Shown piece after piece: positions 1 to 7,326 of a stretch of 64,000 nt of DNA. The DNA comes from Metapseudomonas otitidis (GTDB lineage: Bacteria; Pseudomonadota; Gammaproteobacteria; Pseudomonadales; Pseudomonadaceae). How positions within the stretch are numbered: position 1 is the stretch's first letter; every line of letters begins with the position of its first letter. The stretch covers positions 62,001 through 126,000 of the forward strand of contig NZ_FOJP01000009.1 in assembly GCF_900111835.1 (NCBI RefSeq), read 5' to 3'. Under the pieces are notes generated by a model. The model saw nothing but the letters and a program-made list of their open reading frames with translations, had not been told where the DNA came from and searched no databases. Both the position numbers and the translations under genes were made by a program.

Positions 1-251
1 ACGATCGGATCAGAGCTCTCGTCGACATCACCGGCCTGGATGAGCTGGTGAGAACGACGGACATCAGCGGCACCCGCTGGAGAACGGTTCGCTACGACAA
101 GCGCACCCGCATCAGTACCCAGGAAATGACGGCCCTCGTGCAGCTCTACCCGCAGTACGCGCTGTGGCTCGCCAGTGGCGAGATCATCCCCGAGAAGGGC
201 CAGACCAGCCCGGCCTACGACGCGCAACAACAACCCAACGCACTCCATTGA
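1..251 (+). CDS. Small HTH-like protein A1, 5'-truncated by window edge
   Basis: The frame is open from base 3 and stops at TGA 249-251; the start codon lies outside the window and 82 residues are visible. No named family is recognised with confidence. The core is a GLDELVR helix, a TRWRTVR segment resembling a recognition helix, then LVQLYPQYALWLASGE and the tail PEKGQTSP. Four other small proteins here share this plan (248-505, 24737-24985, 25011-25277, 25410-25664). The closest is 25011-25277, which also has GLDxLVR near its N-terminus. I infer a stand-alone DNA-binding domain resembling the N-terminal part of phage-type repressors. It overlaps the next gene by 4 bp, so the two are probably translated together. 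Confidence 0.7.
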   Translation, partial: DRIRALVDITGLDELVRTTDISGTRWRTVRYDKRTRISTQEMTALVQLYPQYALWLASGEIIPEKGQTSPAYDAQQQPNALH

Positions 252-505
252 CCCGCTCCGCCGACCGGGCCCGTCTGCTCATCAAGCAGATCGGCCCCAA
301 GAAACTCAGCGTGTTGAGCGGCACCGAGCACAGCCGTTGGCTCAACGTCAGCAAAGGCGCGGTGCGCGTCAGCAGCGAAGAGATCGACGTGCTGGTGCAG
401 CTCTACCCGCAGTACGCGCTGTGGCTCGCCAGCGGCGAGATCATCCCCGAGAAGGGCCAGACCAGCCCGGCCCACGACGCCCAGGCCGCCGACCCCGCCG
501 AGTAA
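248..505 (+). CDS. Small HTH-like protein A2 (TTG start, coupled to A1)
   Basis: 85 residues from a TTG at 248-250 that overlaps the stop codon of the preceding gene (TTGA, 248-251). This start is preferred because longer versions of the frame run through the preceding gene, and the product then begins exactly where its paralogues do. No clear ribosome-binding site is seen, which fits translational coupling. The protein has GPKKLS, SRWLNVSKGAVR and then LVQLYPQYALWLASGE with a PEKGQTSP tail. Its best match in the window is 24737-24985 (GPKRLS, ERWKNISKGAIR), so A1-A2 mirrors the pair at 25277-24737 in order and type. Function unknown; a small DNA-binding protein is inferred. Confidence 0.68.
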   Translation: MTRSADRARLLIKQIGPKKLSVLSGTEHSRWLNVSKGAVRVSSEEIDVLVQLYPQYALWLASGEIIPEKGQTSPAHDAQAADPAE

Positions 506-603
506 TCCCCCCTCCTCCCCCTGCGCCGTTGCGCCATCCGACAGGCTGCGCGCGGCGCTGGGTTACCATGCGCGCCTTTTCGTTCTGCTGGCGGCTGGCC
601 CCT

Positions 604-1347
604 ATGTCTTCCAACGCGCTCTACACCGACCTCTCCGCCTACTACGACCTGATGTGCGCGGACATCGACTACCAGGCCCAGAGCCATTGCGTGCGGCGCC
701 TGCACCAGCTGTTCGGCACCTCGGGGCGGCGGCACCTGGACCTGGCCTGCGGGACGGGGCCCCATGTGCGGCACTTCCTCGATTTCGGCTACGCCAGCGC
801 CGGCCTGGACATCAACCAGCCGATGCTGGACCTGGCCCGGCTGCGCTGCCCCGAGGCGCAGTTCAGCCGGCAGGACATGGCCAGCTTCACGGTGGACGCG
901 CCCCAGGACCTGATCACCTGCTTCCTCTATTCCCTGCACTACAACCCGGGCCTGGCGCCGTTGCAGGCCTGCCTGGAGCGGGTGCACGGGGCGCTGGCGG
1001 CGGGCGGGGTGTTCTGCTTCAACACGGTGGACAAGCGGCAGATCGACAACCAGTCCTTCGTGCGCCATTCGGTGGAGCACGAGGGCAGCGCCTTCACCTT
1101 CGGCTCCGGCTGGTTCTACCGGGGCGAGGGGGAGCAGCAGGCGCTGCGCCTGTGCATCGAGAAGACCACCGACGGCGTCACCCAGCGCTGGGAGGACGAG
1201 CACCCGATGGTCGCCACCGGCTTCGACGAGCTGCAGCAGCTGCTGGCGCCGCACTTCGAGGTGCAGGTGTTCGAGCACGACTACGAGCGCATCACCCCCT
1301 GGGACGGCCGCTCCGGCAATGCGCTGTTCGTCTGCGTGAAGCGCTGA
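604..1347 (+). CDS. Class I SAM-dependent methyltransferase
   Basis: 247 residues. The N-terminal half is a Rossmann-type SAM-binding fold: motif I is HLDLACGTGPH at about residues 44-54, the acidic end of strand 2 is in SAGLDINQPML, and motif III-like DLITCFLYSLHY follows. The second half, with a beta-rich GSGWFYRGEGEQQ region, resembles small-molecule methyltransferases, but the acceptor cannot be read from sequence. The start at 604 (ATGTCTTCC) is chosen over an in-frame ATG at 568 because family members begin just before the YTDLSAYYDLM segment. It faces the MocR gene tail to tail, with 9 bp between stop codons. Enzyme class is secure; substrate unknown. Confidence 0.85.
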   Translation: MSSNALYTDLSAYYDLMCADIDYQAQSHCVRRLHQLFGTSGRRHLDLACGTGPHVRHFLDFGYASAGLDINQPMLDLARLRCPEAQFSRQDMASFTVDAPQDLITCFLYSLHYNPGLAPLQACLERVHGALAAGGVFCFNTVDKRQIDNQSFVRHSVEHEGSAFTFGSGWFYRGEGEQQALRLCIEKTTDGVTQRWEDEHPMVATGFDELQQLLAPHFEVQVFEHDYERITPWDGRSGNALFVCVKR

Positions 1348-1356
1348 GCGCGCACC

Positions 1357-2703
1357 TCACCCCGCCGCGCTGACCACCCAGGCGACCCGGCACAGGGCGC
1401 GCTCCAGGGTCGCCAGGTCCACCGAGCCGAGGGCCACGCGCAGCGCGTGGGGCACGTGGGGCGCGGTGCAGAAGGGTTCGGCGGTGGAGACGGCAATGCC
1501 CTCCTCCAGCAGGGCCTGGGTGATGCGGTCGGCCCGTGCCGCTTCCGGCAACGGCAGCCAGCGAAAGTAGGAGGCCGGGTGGCCGAGGTGCTCGATGCCG
1601 GCCAACGCCTGGGCCGCGAGGGCCTGGCGGGCGCGGGCGTCGTCACGCTTCTGCGCCTCCAGGCGGGCCACGGTGCCGTCTTCCAGCCAGGCGCAGGCCA
1701 GGGCGGTGATCAGCCCCGGGGTATTCCAGGTGGTGGCGCGCAGGCTGCGCTCCAGGCTCGGCACCCAGTCTTCGGGGGCGGCGACGAAGCCGATGCGCAG
1801 CCCGGTGGCGAGGCTCTTGGACAGGCCCGAGACGTACAGGGTGCGCGCCGGGGCGAGCGTGGCCAGGGGCGGCGGCGGGTCCTCGGCGAGGTAGGCGTAG
1901 GCGGCGTCTTCGATCAGCAGCAGGTCATGGGCCTCGGCCAGGGCCACCAGGCGCTGCCGGGTAGCCAGCGGCAGCACCCAGCCCAGGGGGTTGTGCAGGG
2001 TCGGCATGCTGTAGAGCGCGCGCACCGGCCGGCGTCGGCACAGCTGCGCCAGGGCGTCCAGGTCCGGCCCGTCGGGCTTGGCGGGTACGGCCACCACCTC
2101 CAGGTGCAGGGCTTCGGCCAGCACCTTGAAGCCGGGGTAGGTCAGCGCATCCGCCGCCACCACGTCGCCGGGGCGCAGCCGGGCCATGAGGCTGATCGCC
2201 AGGCCGTGCTGGGCGCCGCTCACCAGCAGCACCTGGGCGGCCTCCACGCTCAGCCCACGCTGCTGCAGGTGCCGCGCCACCACCGCGCGTTCATGAGGGC
2301 GGCCGGCGTGGGGCTGGTAGCGCAGCAACGCCTCCAGGTCGCCGGAAAGCGCCAGCTGCCGCAGGGCGGTGCGCAGCAGTTCGGCCTGGCCGGGGAGCGT
2401 GGGGTAGTTGAAGTTGAGGTCGGCCACCCCGGCCGAGACGCCGGGCTGGTCCACCCCGTGTCCCGGCGGCAGGGCCAGCTCGCGGACGAAGGTGCCGCGC
2501 CCGGTCTCGCCGCTCACCAGGCCCATCTGTTCCAGCTCGGCGTAGATGCGCGTGGCGGTGGCCAGGGCGACGCCTTCGCGGCGGGCCAGCTCGCGGTGGG
2601 TGGGCAGGCGGGTGCCGGGGGGCAGTTCGCCGCTGCGGATCTGCCGGGCCAGGGCATCGACGACGGCCTTGTAGCGGGAGCGGGGCATGGGCGCTGTATC
2701 CAT
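1357..2703 (-). CDS. MocR-type GntR regulator with aminotransferase domain
   Basis: 448 residues, the usual MocR length. Residues about 8-73 form a GntR winged helix-turn-helix (SRYKAVVDALARQIRSG, LPTHRELARREGVA, LVSGETGRGTFV). The rest is a fold-type I aminotransferase domain with the PLP lysine in VSGLSKSLATG (Lys296). Such proteins sense PLP or an amine/amino acid and do not transaminate productively. The gene is divergent from an EamA exporter at 2772 with only 68 bp between them, the standard MocR-target layout, so control of that exporter is the likely role. The sequence CTGTATCCAT at 2694-2703 overlaps its own start codon and recurs upstream of eamA near 31.27 kb. Confidence 0.9.
   Translation of the reverse strand: MDTAPMPRSRYKAVVDALARQIRSGELPPGTRLPTHRELARREGVALATATRIYAELEQMGLVSGETGRGTFVRELALPPGHGVDQPGVSAGVADLNFNYPTLPGQAELLRTALRQLALSGDLEALLRYQPHAGRPHERAVVARHLQQRGLSVEAAQVLLVSGAQHGLAISLMARLRPGDVVAADALTYPGFKVLAEALHLEVVAVPAKPDGPDLDALAQLCRRRPVRALYSMPTLHNPLGWVLPLATRQRLVALAEAHDLLLIEDAAYAYLAEDPPPPLATLAPARTLYVSGLSKSLATGLRIGFVAAPEDWVPSLERSLRATTWNTPGLITALACAWLEDGTVARLEAQKRDDARARQALAAQALAGIEHLGHPASYFRWLPLPEAARADRITQALLEEGIAVSTAEPFCTAPHVPHALRVALGSVDLATLERALCRVAWVVSAAG
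2694..2703 (+). promoter_or_regulatory. Possible MocR half-site CTGTATCCAT
   Basis: This ten-base sequence overlaps the MocR start codon, 78 bp upstream of the divergent EamA gene. The same ten bases form most of a perfect palindrome upstream of the other EamA-type gene (31261-31274). Shared placement before two exporters suggests a common operator. This rests on sequence similarity alone. Confidence 0.3.
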
Positions 2704-2771
2704 GACAATTATTTGAGCGTATCAACCGCCGGATCGTACGGTGACGGCGCCCAAACAGCGAGGAGCCCGTC

Positions 2772-3668
2772 GTGGAACGCACCGTCACCCCCTCTACCCC
2801 CACCCGTCCCCTGGCCGGCAGCGGCTGGCTGAACGGCCTGATCGGCGTGCTGATCTTCAGCGGTTCGCTGCCCGCCACCCGCGTGGCGGTGCTGGAGTTC
2901 GATCCGCTGTTCCTCACCGTGGCGCGAGCCAGCCTGGCCGGGCTGCTGGCGCTGGCGTTGCTGCTGGTGGCCGGGGCGCCGCGCCCTTCCCGTAGCCAGC
3001 TGCTGCCGCTGGCGGTGGTGGCGCTGGGCGTGGTGGTGGGCTTTCCGCTGCTCACGGCGCTGGCGCTGCAAACGGTGACCTCGGCGCACTCCATCGTCTT
3101 TCTCGGCCTGCTGCCGCTGGCCACGGCGGCCTTCGGCGTACTGCGCGGCGGCGAGCGGCCGCGCCCAGCGTTCTGGGGCTTCTCGGTGCTGGGCAGCCTG
3201 CTGGTGGTGGGCTTCGCCGTGGCCCAGGGGCTGACGGCCTCGCCCCGTGGCGACCTGCTGATGCTGCTGGCCATCGTGGTGTGCGGGCTGGGTTATGCCG
3301 AGGGCGCGCGGCTGTCGCGCAGCCTGGGCGGCTGGCAGGTGATCTGCTGGGCGCTGGTGCTGGCGCTGCCGGTGATGCTGGCGCTGGCCCTGTACCGCCT
3401 GCCGGCGGGCCTTGCCGGCATCACGCTGCCGGCCTGGCTGAGCCTGGGCTATGTGTCGCTGTTCAGCATGCTGATCGGCTTCGTGTTCTGGTACCGGGGC
3501 CTGGCCCAGGGCGGCATCGCGGCGGTGGGGCAGTTGCAGCTGCTGCAGCCCTTCTTCGGCCTGGCCCTGGCGGCTGGCCTGCTGGGGGAGGCGGTGAGCC
3601 CGGCGATGCTGGGGGTGACGGTGGCGGTGATCTTCTGTGTGGCCGGGGCGCGGCGCTTCGCCCGGTGA
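2772..3668 (+). CDS. EamA/DMT-family exporter
   Basis: 298 residues with about ten hydrophobic segments in two EamA repeats (roughly 14-145 and 155-295), typical of drug/metabolite transporters in the inner membrane that export amino acids or related metabolites. GTG at 2772 is the start: AGGAG lies 7 bases upstream at 2760-2764, and the first helix (LIGVLIFSGSLPATRVAV) follows a short hydrophilic lead. The divergent MocR regulator indicates that the substrate is probably the regulator's effector or a related amine. The substrate cannot be named from sequence. Confidence 0.85.
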   Translation: MERTVTPSTPTRPLAGSGWLNGLIGVLIFSGSLPATRVAVLEFDPLFLTVARASLAGLLALALLLVAGAPRPSRSQLLPLAVVALGVVVGFPLLTALALQTVTSAHSIVFLGLLPLATAAFGVLRGGERPRPAFWGFSVLGSLLVVGFAVAQGLTASPRGDLLMLLAIVVCGLGYAEGARLSRSLGGWQVICWALVLALPVMLALALYRLPAGLAGITLPAWLSLGYVSLFSMLIGFVFWYRGLAQGGIAAVGQLQLLQPFFGLALAAGLLGEAVSPAMLGVTVAVIFCVAGARRFAR

Positions 3669-4270
3669 AAAACGGGCTGCTTGGCCGCTGCGGCGGCTTC
3701 GCTCACGTTTCTCGACAGCCGATTGGTAAGGCTCTATCTGCGTTAAGAGTTGCCAGGAGGTTTTTGGCCAAGCCGATTGCCGAGTTTTGCTGAGGGTTTC
3801 TGTTTCGCCTTGCCAGGCGAGTTTCTTTTTTCAGTCGCCAAAAAAGAAACCAAAAAGGCTTGCCCCTGCATACGGGTCTGGCTTCGCCAGACTTCCCTCA
3901 CTCCATCATCGTTCCAGGGGCCCGCGCTGACGGGCCATCCATGGCCCGGCAGCGCTCTCGCGACATCCATGTCGCTCAACCCCCTCCACGATGACTCCGC
4001 TCGGCCTCCTGAAAGGGGCGTTTGGTCGCTGCTCCAACGTCTTCGCCAGAATCTTCATCGGTGTACGCATCACCTTCGGGGCACAGTGGCTTCCGTAGGG
4101 TGGCGAGCCGCAGTAGGCATCACAGGAAGCCTTAAATACCCAGGAAGCACCGTACTTGAGCCTTCGCATTGAGCTCACAACAGCAACGCAGACAGAGCCA
4201 TTGGTAAAGGGCTCCCCAGGGCATGGCGGGCCTGCCAGACTGCGCACCTCTCCCCTCTTCAGGCCCAGCC
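3669..4270. other. Gene-free stretch holding structured repeat copy A
   Basis: About 600 bp between the EamA gene and the DUF4166 gene. Bases about 3766-4020 are repeat copy A (separate entry). Bases 4021-4270 hold no convincing gene. A 113-codon open frame on the minus strand (3906-4247) runs through the repeat hairpins and has no ribosome-binding site. Confidence 0.6.
3766..4020 (-). repeat. Structured 255-bp dispersed repeat, copy A
   Basis: This is an inverted, diverged copy of 27073-27328. Reading the minus strand it holds, in order: a 12-bp hairpin with one internal mismatch (3924-3955), a 7-bp hairpin (3876-3892), and an 11-bp hairpin GTTTCTTTTTT / AAAAAAGAAAC with loop GGCGACTG (3821-3850). 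The other copy keeps the loop GGCGACTG exactly but changes four stem pairs with compensation. The outer ends are near cgcccctttcaggagg (about 4020) and cggcttggcc (about 3766). It lacks the transposase gene or target duplications expected of an insertion sequence. It could be a transcribed structured RNA or a DNA hairpin element. Confidence 0.75.
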
Positions 4271-4819
4271 ATGTCCACCACCGCGACCCGCCGCTGGTTC
4301 GGCGACCGTTTCAGTGAGCTGCATCCCCAACTCCAGCACCTGCACAGCCACGGCGGGCGCCTGCTGGGCGAGGTGACCATCACCTACGGCCACGGGCTGG
4401 CGGGGGTGCTGGGGCGGCGTCTGGCGAAGAAGATGCGCTTCCCCGGCCCCGGCCCGCATCGCCTGGAGGTGACCATCGCCCACCAGGACGCGGCGCTGCT
4501 GTGGTCCCGCAGCTTCGACGGGCAGGCGCCGCTCACCTCCCACTTCGCGCCGGTGGGCTGCCTGGCCGAAGGCGGCCACTGGGTGGAGTCCACCGGGCCG
4601 CTGCGCCTGCTGCTGACGGTGGACGTGATCGACGGGGGCTGGTTCTGGCGCTGCCTGGGCATCCGCCTGTGGGGCCTGCCGGTGCCCCGCGCGCTGCTGC
4701 CGCGCACCGATGCCTACAAGCGCATCGAGGCCGGCCGCTACCGCTTCCATGTGGCCTTCTCGCTGCCGCTGCTGGGGCCGCTGGTGACCTACGAGGGACT
4801 GCTGGAGGCGGCGGGCTGA
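4271..4819 (+). CDS. DUF4166 domain protein
   Basis: 182 residues covering a DUF4166 domain: FSELHPQLQHLH near the start, GEVTITYGHGLAGVLGRRLA in the middle, and a C-terminal WFWRCLGIRLWGLPVPRALLP / YRFHVAFSLPLLGPLVTYEG segment. The biochemical role is unknown. In other bacteria this domain is often fused or adjacent to saccharopine-dehydrogenase-like proteins. Here the gene converges on such a neighbourhood (DUF2855 gene at 4867 and saccharopine-dehydrogenase-like gene at 5973). ATG 4271 is used because upstream in-frame codons fall in sequence without conserved content. Confidence 0.8.
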   Translation: MSTTATRRWFGDRFSELHPQLQHLHSHGGRLLGEVTITYGHGLAGVLGRRLAKKMRFPGPGPHRLEVTIAHQDAALLWSRSFDGQAPLTSHFAPVGCLAEGGHWVESTGPLRLLLTVDVIDGGWFWRCLGIRLWGLPVPRALLPRTDAYKRIEAGRYRFHVAFSLPLLGPLVTYEGLLEAAG

Positions 4820-4832
4820 ATCGCGGTTGAAA

Positions 4833-4863
4833 CGGCGGGCCGGCGACCAGGGCCGGCCCGCCG
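4833..4863. terminator. GC-rich hairpin between convergent genes
   Basis: A perfect 12-bp stem (4833-4844 with 4852-4863) and a 7-base loop sit between the stop codons at 4819 and 4867. There is no T-run on either side, so it is a candidate bidirectional terminator or mRNA 3'-end stabiliser, not a textbook one. Confidence 0.5.
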
Positions 4864-4866
4864 GGC

Positions 4867-5970
4867 TCAGCCTGCCGGCAGCGCCAGCACGTGGCCGATG
4901 CGCGGGTCGGCGTGGCCGGCGAGCACGTCGCGGTAGACCTGTTCCACCGCCTCGGCGCCGGTGCCTTCCTGCACCTGCAGCCAGTGCCCGGCGAAGGTGA
5001 GGAACTGCGTCCAGCAATCCGCCAGGCGCGCCTGGAAGCCGGGGCCGCCCCATTCCTTGAGGCGCTTCTCGGCCTGGCTGGGGGCGAAGAACAGCGTCGG
5101 CCGGGGGCCGGGCAGTTCGCGGGGCAGGCCGCCGCGCTGGTCCCAGTGGGCGGCGCCCACCAGGCAGCTGTAGCGCAGCTGCTCGCCCAGCAGGCGGTGC
5201 AGGTGGCCGAGCAGTTCGCCGTTGCCGGCGAAGTCCACGGTCAGGGTGGGGACCTCGGCGCCCAGCTCGGCCACCTCGTCATAGCCGATGACCCGGTCGT
5301 AGCAGCCCAGGCCCTCGACGAAGGCGCGGTTGCCGGCGGAGGTCAGCCCCACCACTTCATAGCCGCCCCGGGCTTCGCGCTGGCGGTGCAGCAGTTCGGC
5401 CAGGCCGATGGCGGTCTTGCTGGAGGCGCTGGTGAGCACCACGCGACGGGCGCCGAACAGCTGGTTGTCGGCGAGGAAGTCGTCCAACAGGAAGGAGGTG
5501 GTGAACAGCGGGCGCAGCAGCATCTGCAGCGCTTCGCTGCCGGTGGCGTAGAGCGGGTCGCGGGCGCAGCGCAGGTACTGGTTGTAGATCACCGGCAGCG
5601 GCCGGCGGTGCTCGGCGCCGTCGAGGAAGCCGCCCTCGCGCACCTGGGCCGGCTCCACCACCAGGTGGCTGGACATGGGGAAGTAGCCGTAGACGCGCTC
5701 GCCCACGGCGATGCCGTCGCAGGCGCTGGCCTCCACCTCGGCGAAGCCCCACACCGGGACCTTGCCCCAGCCCTCGGGGGCGGGGAAGAAGCGCCAGTAG
5801 TGCAGGCTCTCGCCCATGGCGGCGTAGGTGACGTTGTTGGCGGTGAAGGCGAAGTGGTCGAGGCGCAGGCGCACCTGCCCCGGCGCCAGGGCTTCGGCCA
5901 GCGGGCTGGCCTGGCACTGGCAGCGGGTGAGGTCGTGGCGGTCGACGAGGAAGTCGAGTTGCTCGGCCAT
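4867..5970 (-). CDS. DUF2855 family protein
   Basis: 367 residues matching DUF2855, a family related to medium-chain dehydrogenase/enoyl reductases. MAEQLDFLVDR begins the protein. LRLDHFAFTANNVTYA is the GroES-like part, and the nucleotide-binding part includes VVLTSASSKTAIGLAELL and VVGLTSAGNRAFVEGLG. ATG 5970 is chosen because it lies 2 bp after the stop codon of the upstream gene (5973) and the family begins here. It is the second gene of a two-gene operon with the saccharopine-dehydrogenase-like gene. A redox role on a bulky or lipid-like substrate is plausible but unproven. Confidence 0.85.
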   Translation of the reverse strand: MAEQLDFLVDRHDLTRCQCQASPLAEALAPGQVRLRLDHFAFTANNVTYAAMGESLHYWRFFPAPEGWGKVPVWGFAEVEASACDGIAVGERVYGYFPMSSHLVVEPAQVREGGFLDGAEHRRPLPVIYNQYLRCARDPLYATGSEALQMLLRPLFTTSFLLDDFLADNQLFGARRVVLTSASSKTAIGLAELLHRQREARGGYEVVGLTSAGNRAFVEGLGCYDRVIGYDEVAELGAEVPTLTVDFAGNGELLGHLHRLLGEQLRYSCLVGAAHWDQRGGLPRELPGPRPTLFFAPSQAEKRLKEWGGPGFQARLADCWTQFLTFAGHWLQVQEGTGAEAVEQVYRDVLAGHADPRIGHVLALPAG

Positions 5971-5972
5971 GG

Positions 5973-7151
5973 TCAGTCCTCGAGGCGGAAGGTGAGGCCG
6001 GCGTGGGCGGTGAGCCGCTGGATCAGCGCCTCGCCCATGGCCGGGGCGGTGGTCCAGATGCCGCCGGGGGTCTGGGTGGCGTCGCGCAGCAGGCACAGGG
6101 CGCTCTCGGTGATCATCCGCGAGGTGGAGCCGTAGCCGGGGTCGCGCTGGCCGGTGACGCCGGCGCGCAGGGTGCGTCCGTCCGCCGTTTCGCCGACGAA
6201 CAGCAGGTCGTAATGGCCGCTCTCGCGCTCCTCGCGGGTCGGGCCTTCGCCGGGTTTGGGTGCACTGTCGCTGGCCAGGGAGCGGTCCGCCGCCACGGCT
6301 TCGGCGATGGCCTTGCCCTTGTCGCCGGGGCCGGTGAGGAGCATTTCGTCGTAGACGAAGTCAGCGCCGTAGGCGTGCCCGAGGAGGAAGTTGGAGCGGT
6401 GCACGTTGCGGGTGTTGATGGCCGCCATGATGAAGGGCGCGGCCCAGCTGCCGAGGGCTTCGTCGTAGGCGGGGCGGTCCCCGGCCGGTTGTGCCGGGCC
6501 GTTGAAGCCGGGGGCCAGGGCGAAGGGGTTGACCAGCAGCTGCAGCACCGAGGGGTCGGCCTTGGCGGCGGCCAGGGTGGCCTTGAGGCTGGCGGCGGTG
6601 CCGCCGGAGAAGGTGCCCTTGAGCTGGCGCACGCGGCCCTTGATGCGCTGCAGCGGAACGCCGAAGCGCGCCTTGGCGGCCTGCTGGAGGAAGAACACGC
6701 CGAGGTCGAAGGGGATGGAGTCGAACCCGCAGGAGAACACGATGCGCGCCCCGCTCTGCTGCGCGGCGGCGCTATGGGCGTCGATCATGCGGCGCATCCA
6801 GGCCGGCTCGCCGCAGAGGTCGACGTAGTCCACCCCGGCCTCGGCACAGGCCGCCACCAGAGGCTCGCCGTAGAGCTGGTAGGGGCCGACGGTGGTGAGC
6901 ACGGCGCGGGTGCGCGCCACCAGGGCGCGCAGGCTGGCGGCGTCGTTGGTGTCGGCCACCACCAGGGGGGTGTCGGCCGGGGCGCCGATCTCGTCCCGCA
7001 CCGCCGCCAGCTTGGCCAGGTCACGCCCGGCCATGGCCCAGCGCAGGGCGCGGTCGTTGCCGTAGGCCTGCACGAGGTATTCGGCCACCAGCCGGCCGGT
7101 GTAGCCGGAGGCGCCGAAGACAATCAGGTCGAACTCAGCCGTCTTTTTCAT
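5973..7151 (-). CDS. Saccharopine-dehydrogenase-like NAD(P)-binding oxidoreductase
   Basis: 392 residues. The N-terminus is a Rossmann fold with DLIVFGASGYTGRLVAEYL at about 8-26, followed by AMAGRDLAKL and VADTNDAASL. GPYQLYGEPLVAACAEAGVDYVDL is characteristic of saccharopine-dehydrogenase-like and trans-acting enoyl-reductase-like proteins, not true lysine-pathway enzymes. CGFDSIPFDLGVFFLQ follows. The start at 7151 has AAGGA 8 bases upstream. It leads an operon with the DUF2855 gene 2 bp downstream. The DUF4166 partner gene lies just beyond on the other strand. Lipid or polyketide-type reduction is a reasonable guess from relatives; the substrate is unknown. Confidence 0.82.
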   Translation of the reverse strand: MKKTAEFDLIVFGASGYTGRLVAEYLVQAYGNDRALRWAMAGRDLAKLAAVRDEIGAPADTPLVVADTNDAASLRALVARTRAVLTTVGPYQLYGEPLVAACAEAGVDYVDLCGEPAWMRRMIDAHSAAAQQSGARIVFSCGFDSIPFDLGVFFLQQAAKARFGVPLQRIKGRVRQLKGTFSGGTAASLKATLAAAKADPSVLQLLVNPFALAPGFNGPAQPAGDRPAYDEALGSWAAPFIMAAINTRNVHRSNFLLGHAYGADFVYDEMLLTGPGDKGKAIAEAVAADRSLASDSAPKPGEGPTREERESGHYDLLFVGETADGRTLRAGVTGQRDPGYGSTSRMITESALCLLRDATQTPGGIWTTAPAMGEALIQRLTAHAGLTFRLED

Positions 7152-7277
7152 CGCGGTGTCCTTGCACGGGAGGGAAACCCCAGACGCTAGGCGCGGCCCC
7201 GAGTGCCGTCAATTTCAAGGAACGCGGGGAATCACGGGGCATAAGCGCGGGCGAGCACGACGGGTATTGCGGGATAC

Positions 7278-7312
7278 ATATGGATTTCCATATATTCGCC
7301 TTCCCATATATC
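7278..7312. promoter_or_regulatory. Probable ArsR operator of the ars operon
   Basis: A perfect 16-bp inverted repeat, ATATGGA-TT-TCCATAT (7278-7293), is followed by a further half-site-like CCCATATATCC (7302-7312), ending 14 bp before the arsR start codon. AT-rich dyads directly upstream of arsR are the usual autoregulatory targets. This stretch is strikingly AT-rich for the region. Confidence 0.65.
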
Positions 7313-7326
7313 CGGACCCTGCCGCC

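Noticed and set aside
3906-4247. 113-codon open frame on the minus strand through repeat copy A
   Set aside because: It runs across hairpins of the structured repeat, has no ribosome-binding site or domain, and the matching frame is not preserved in copy B.
4867-7190. Long plus-strand open frames opposite the DUF2855 and saccharopine-dehydrogenase-like genes (and many others of over 300 codons)
   Set aside because: They are GC-driven shadows of real minus-strand genes: no domains, compositionally extreme products and no ribosome-binding sites.
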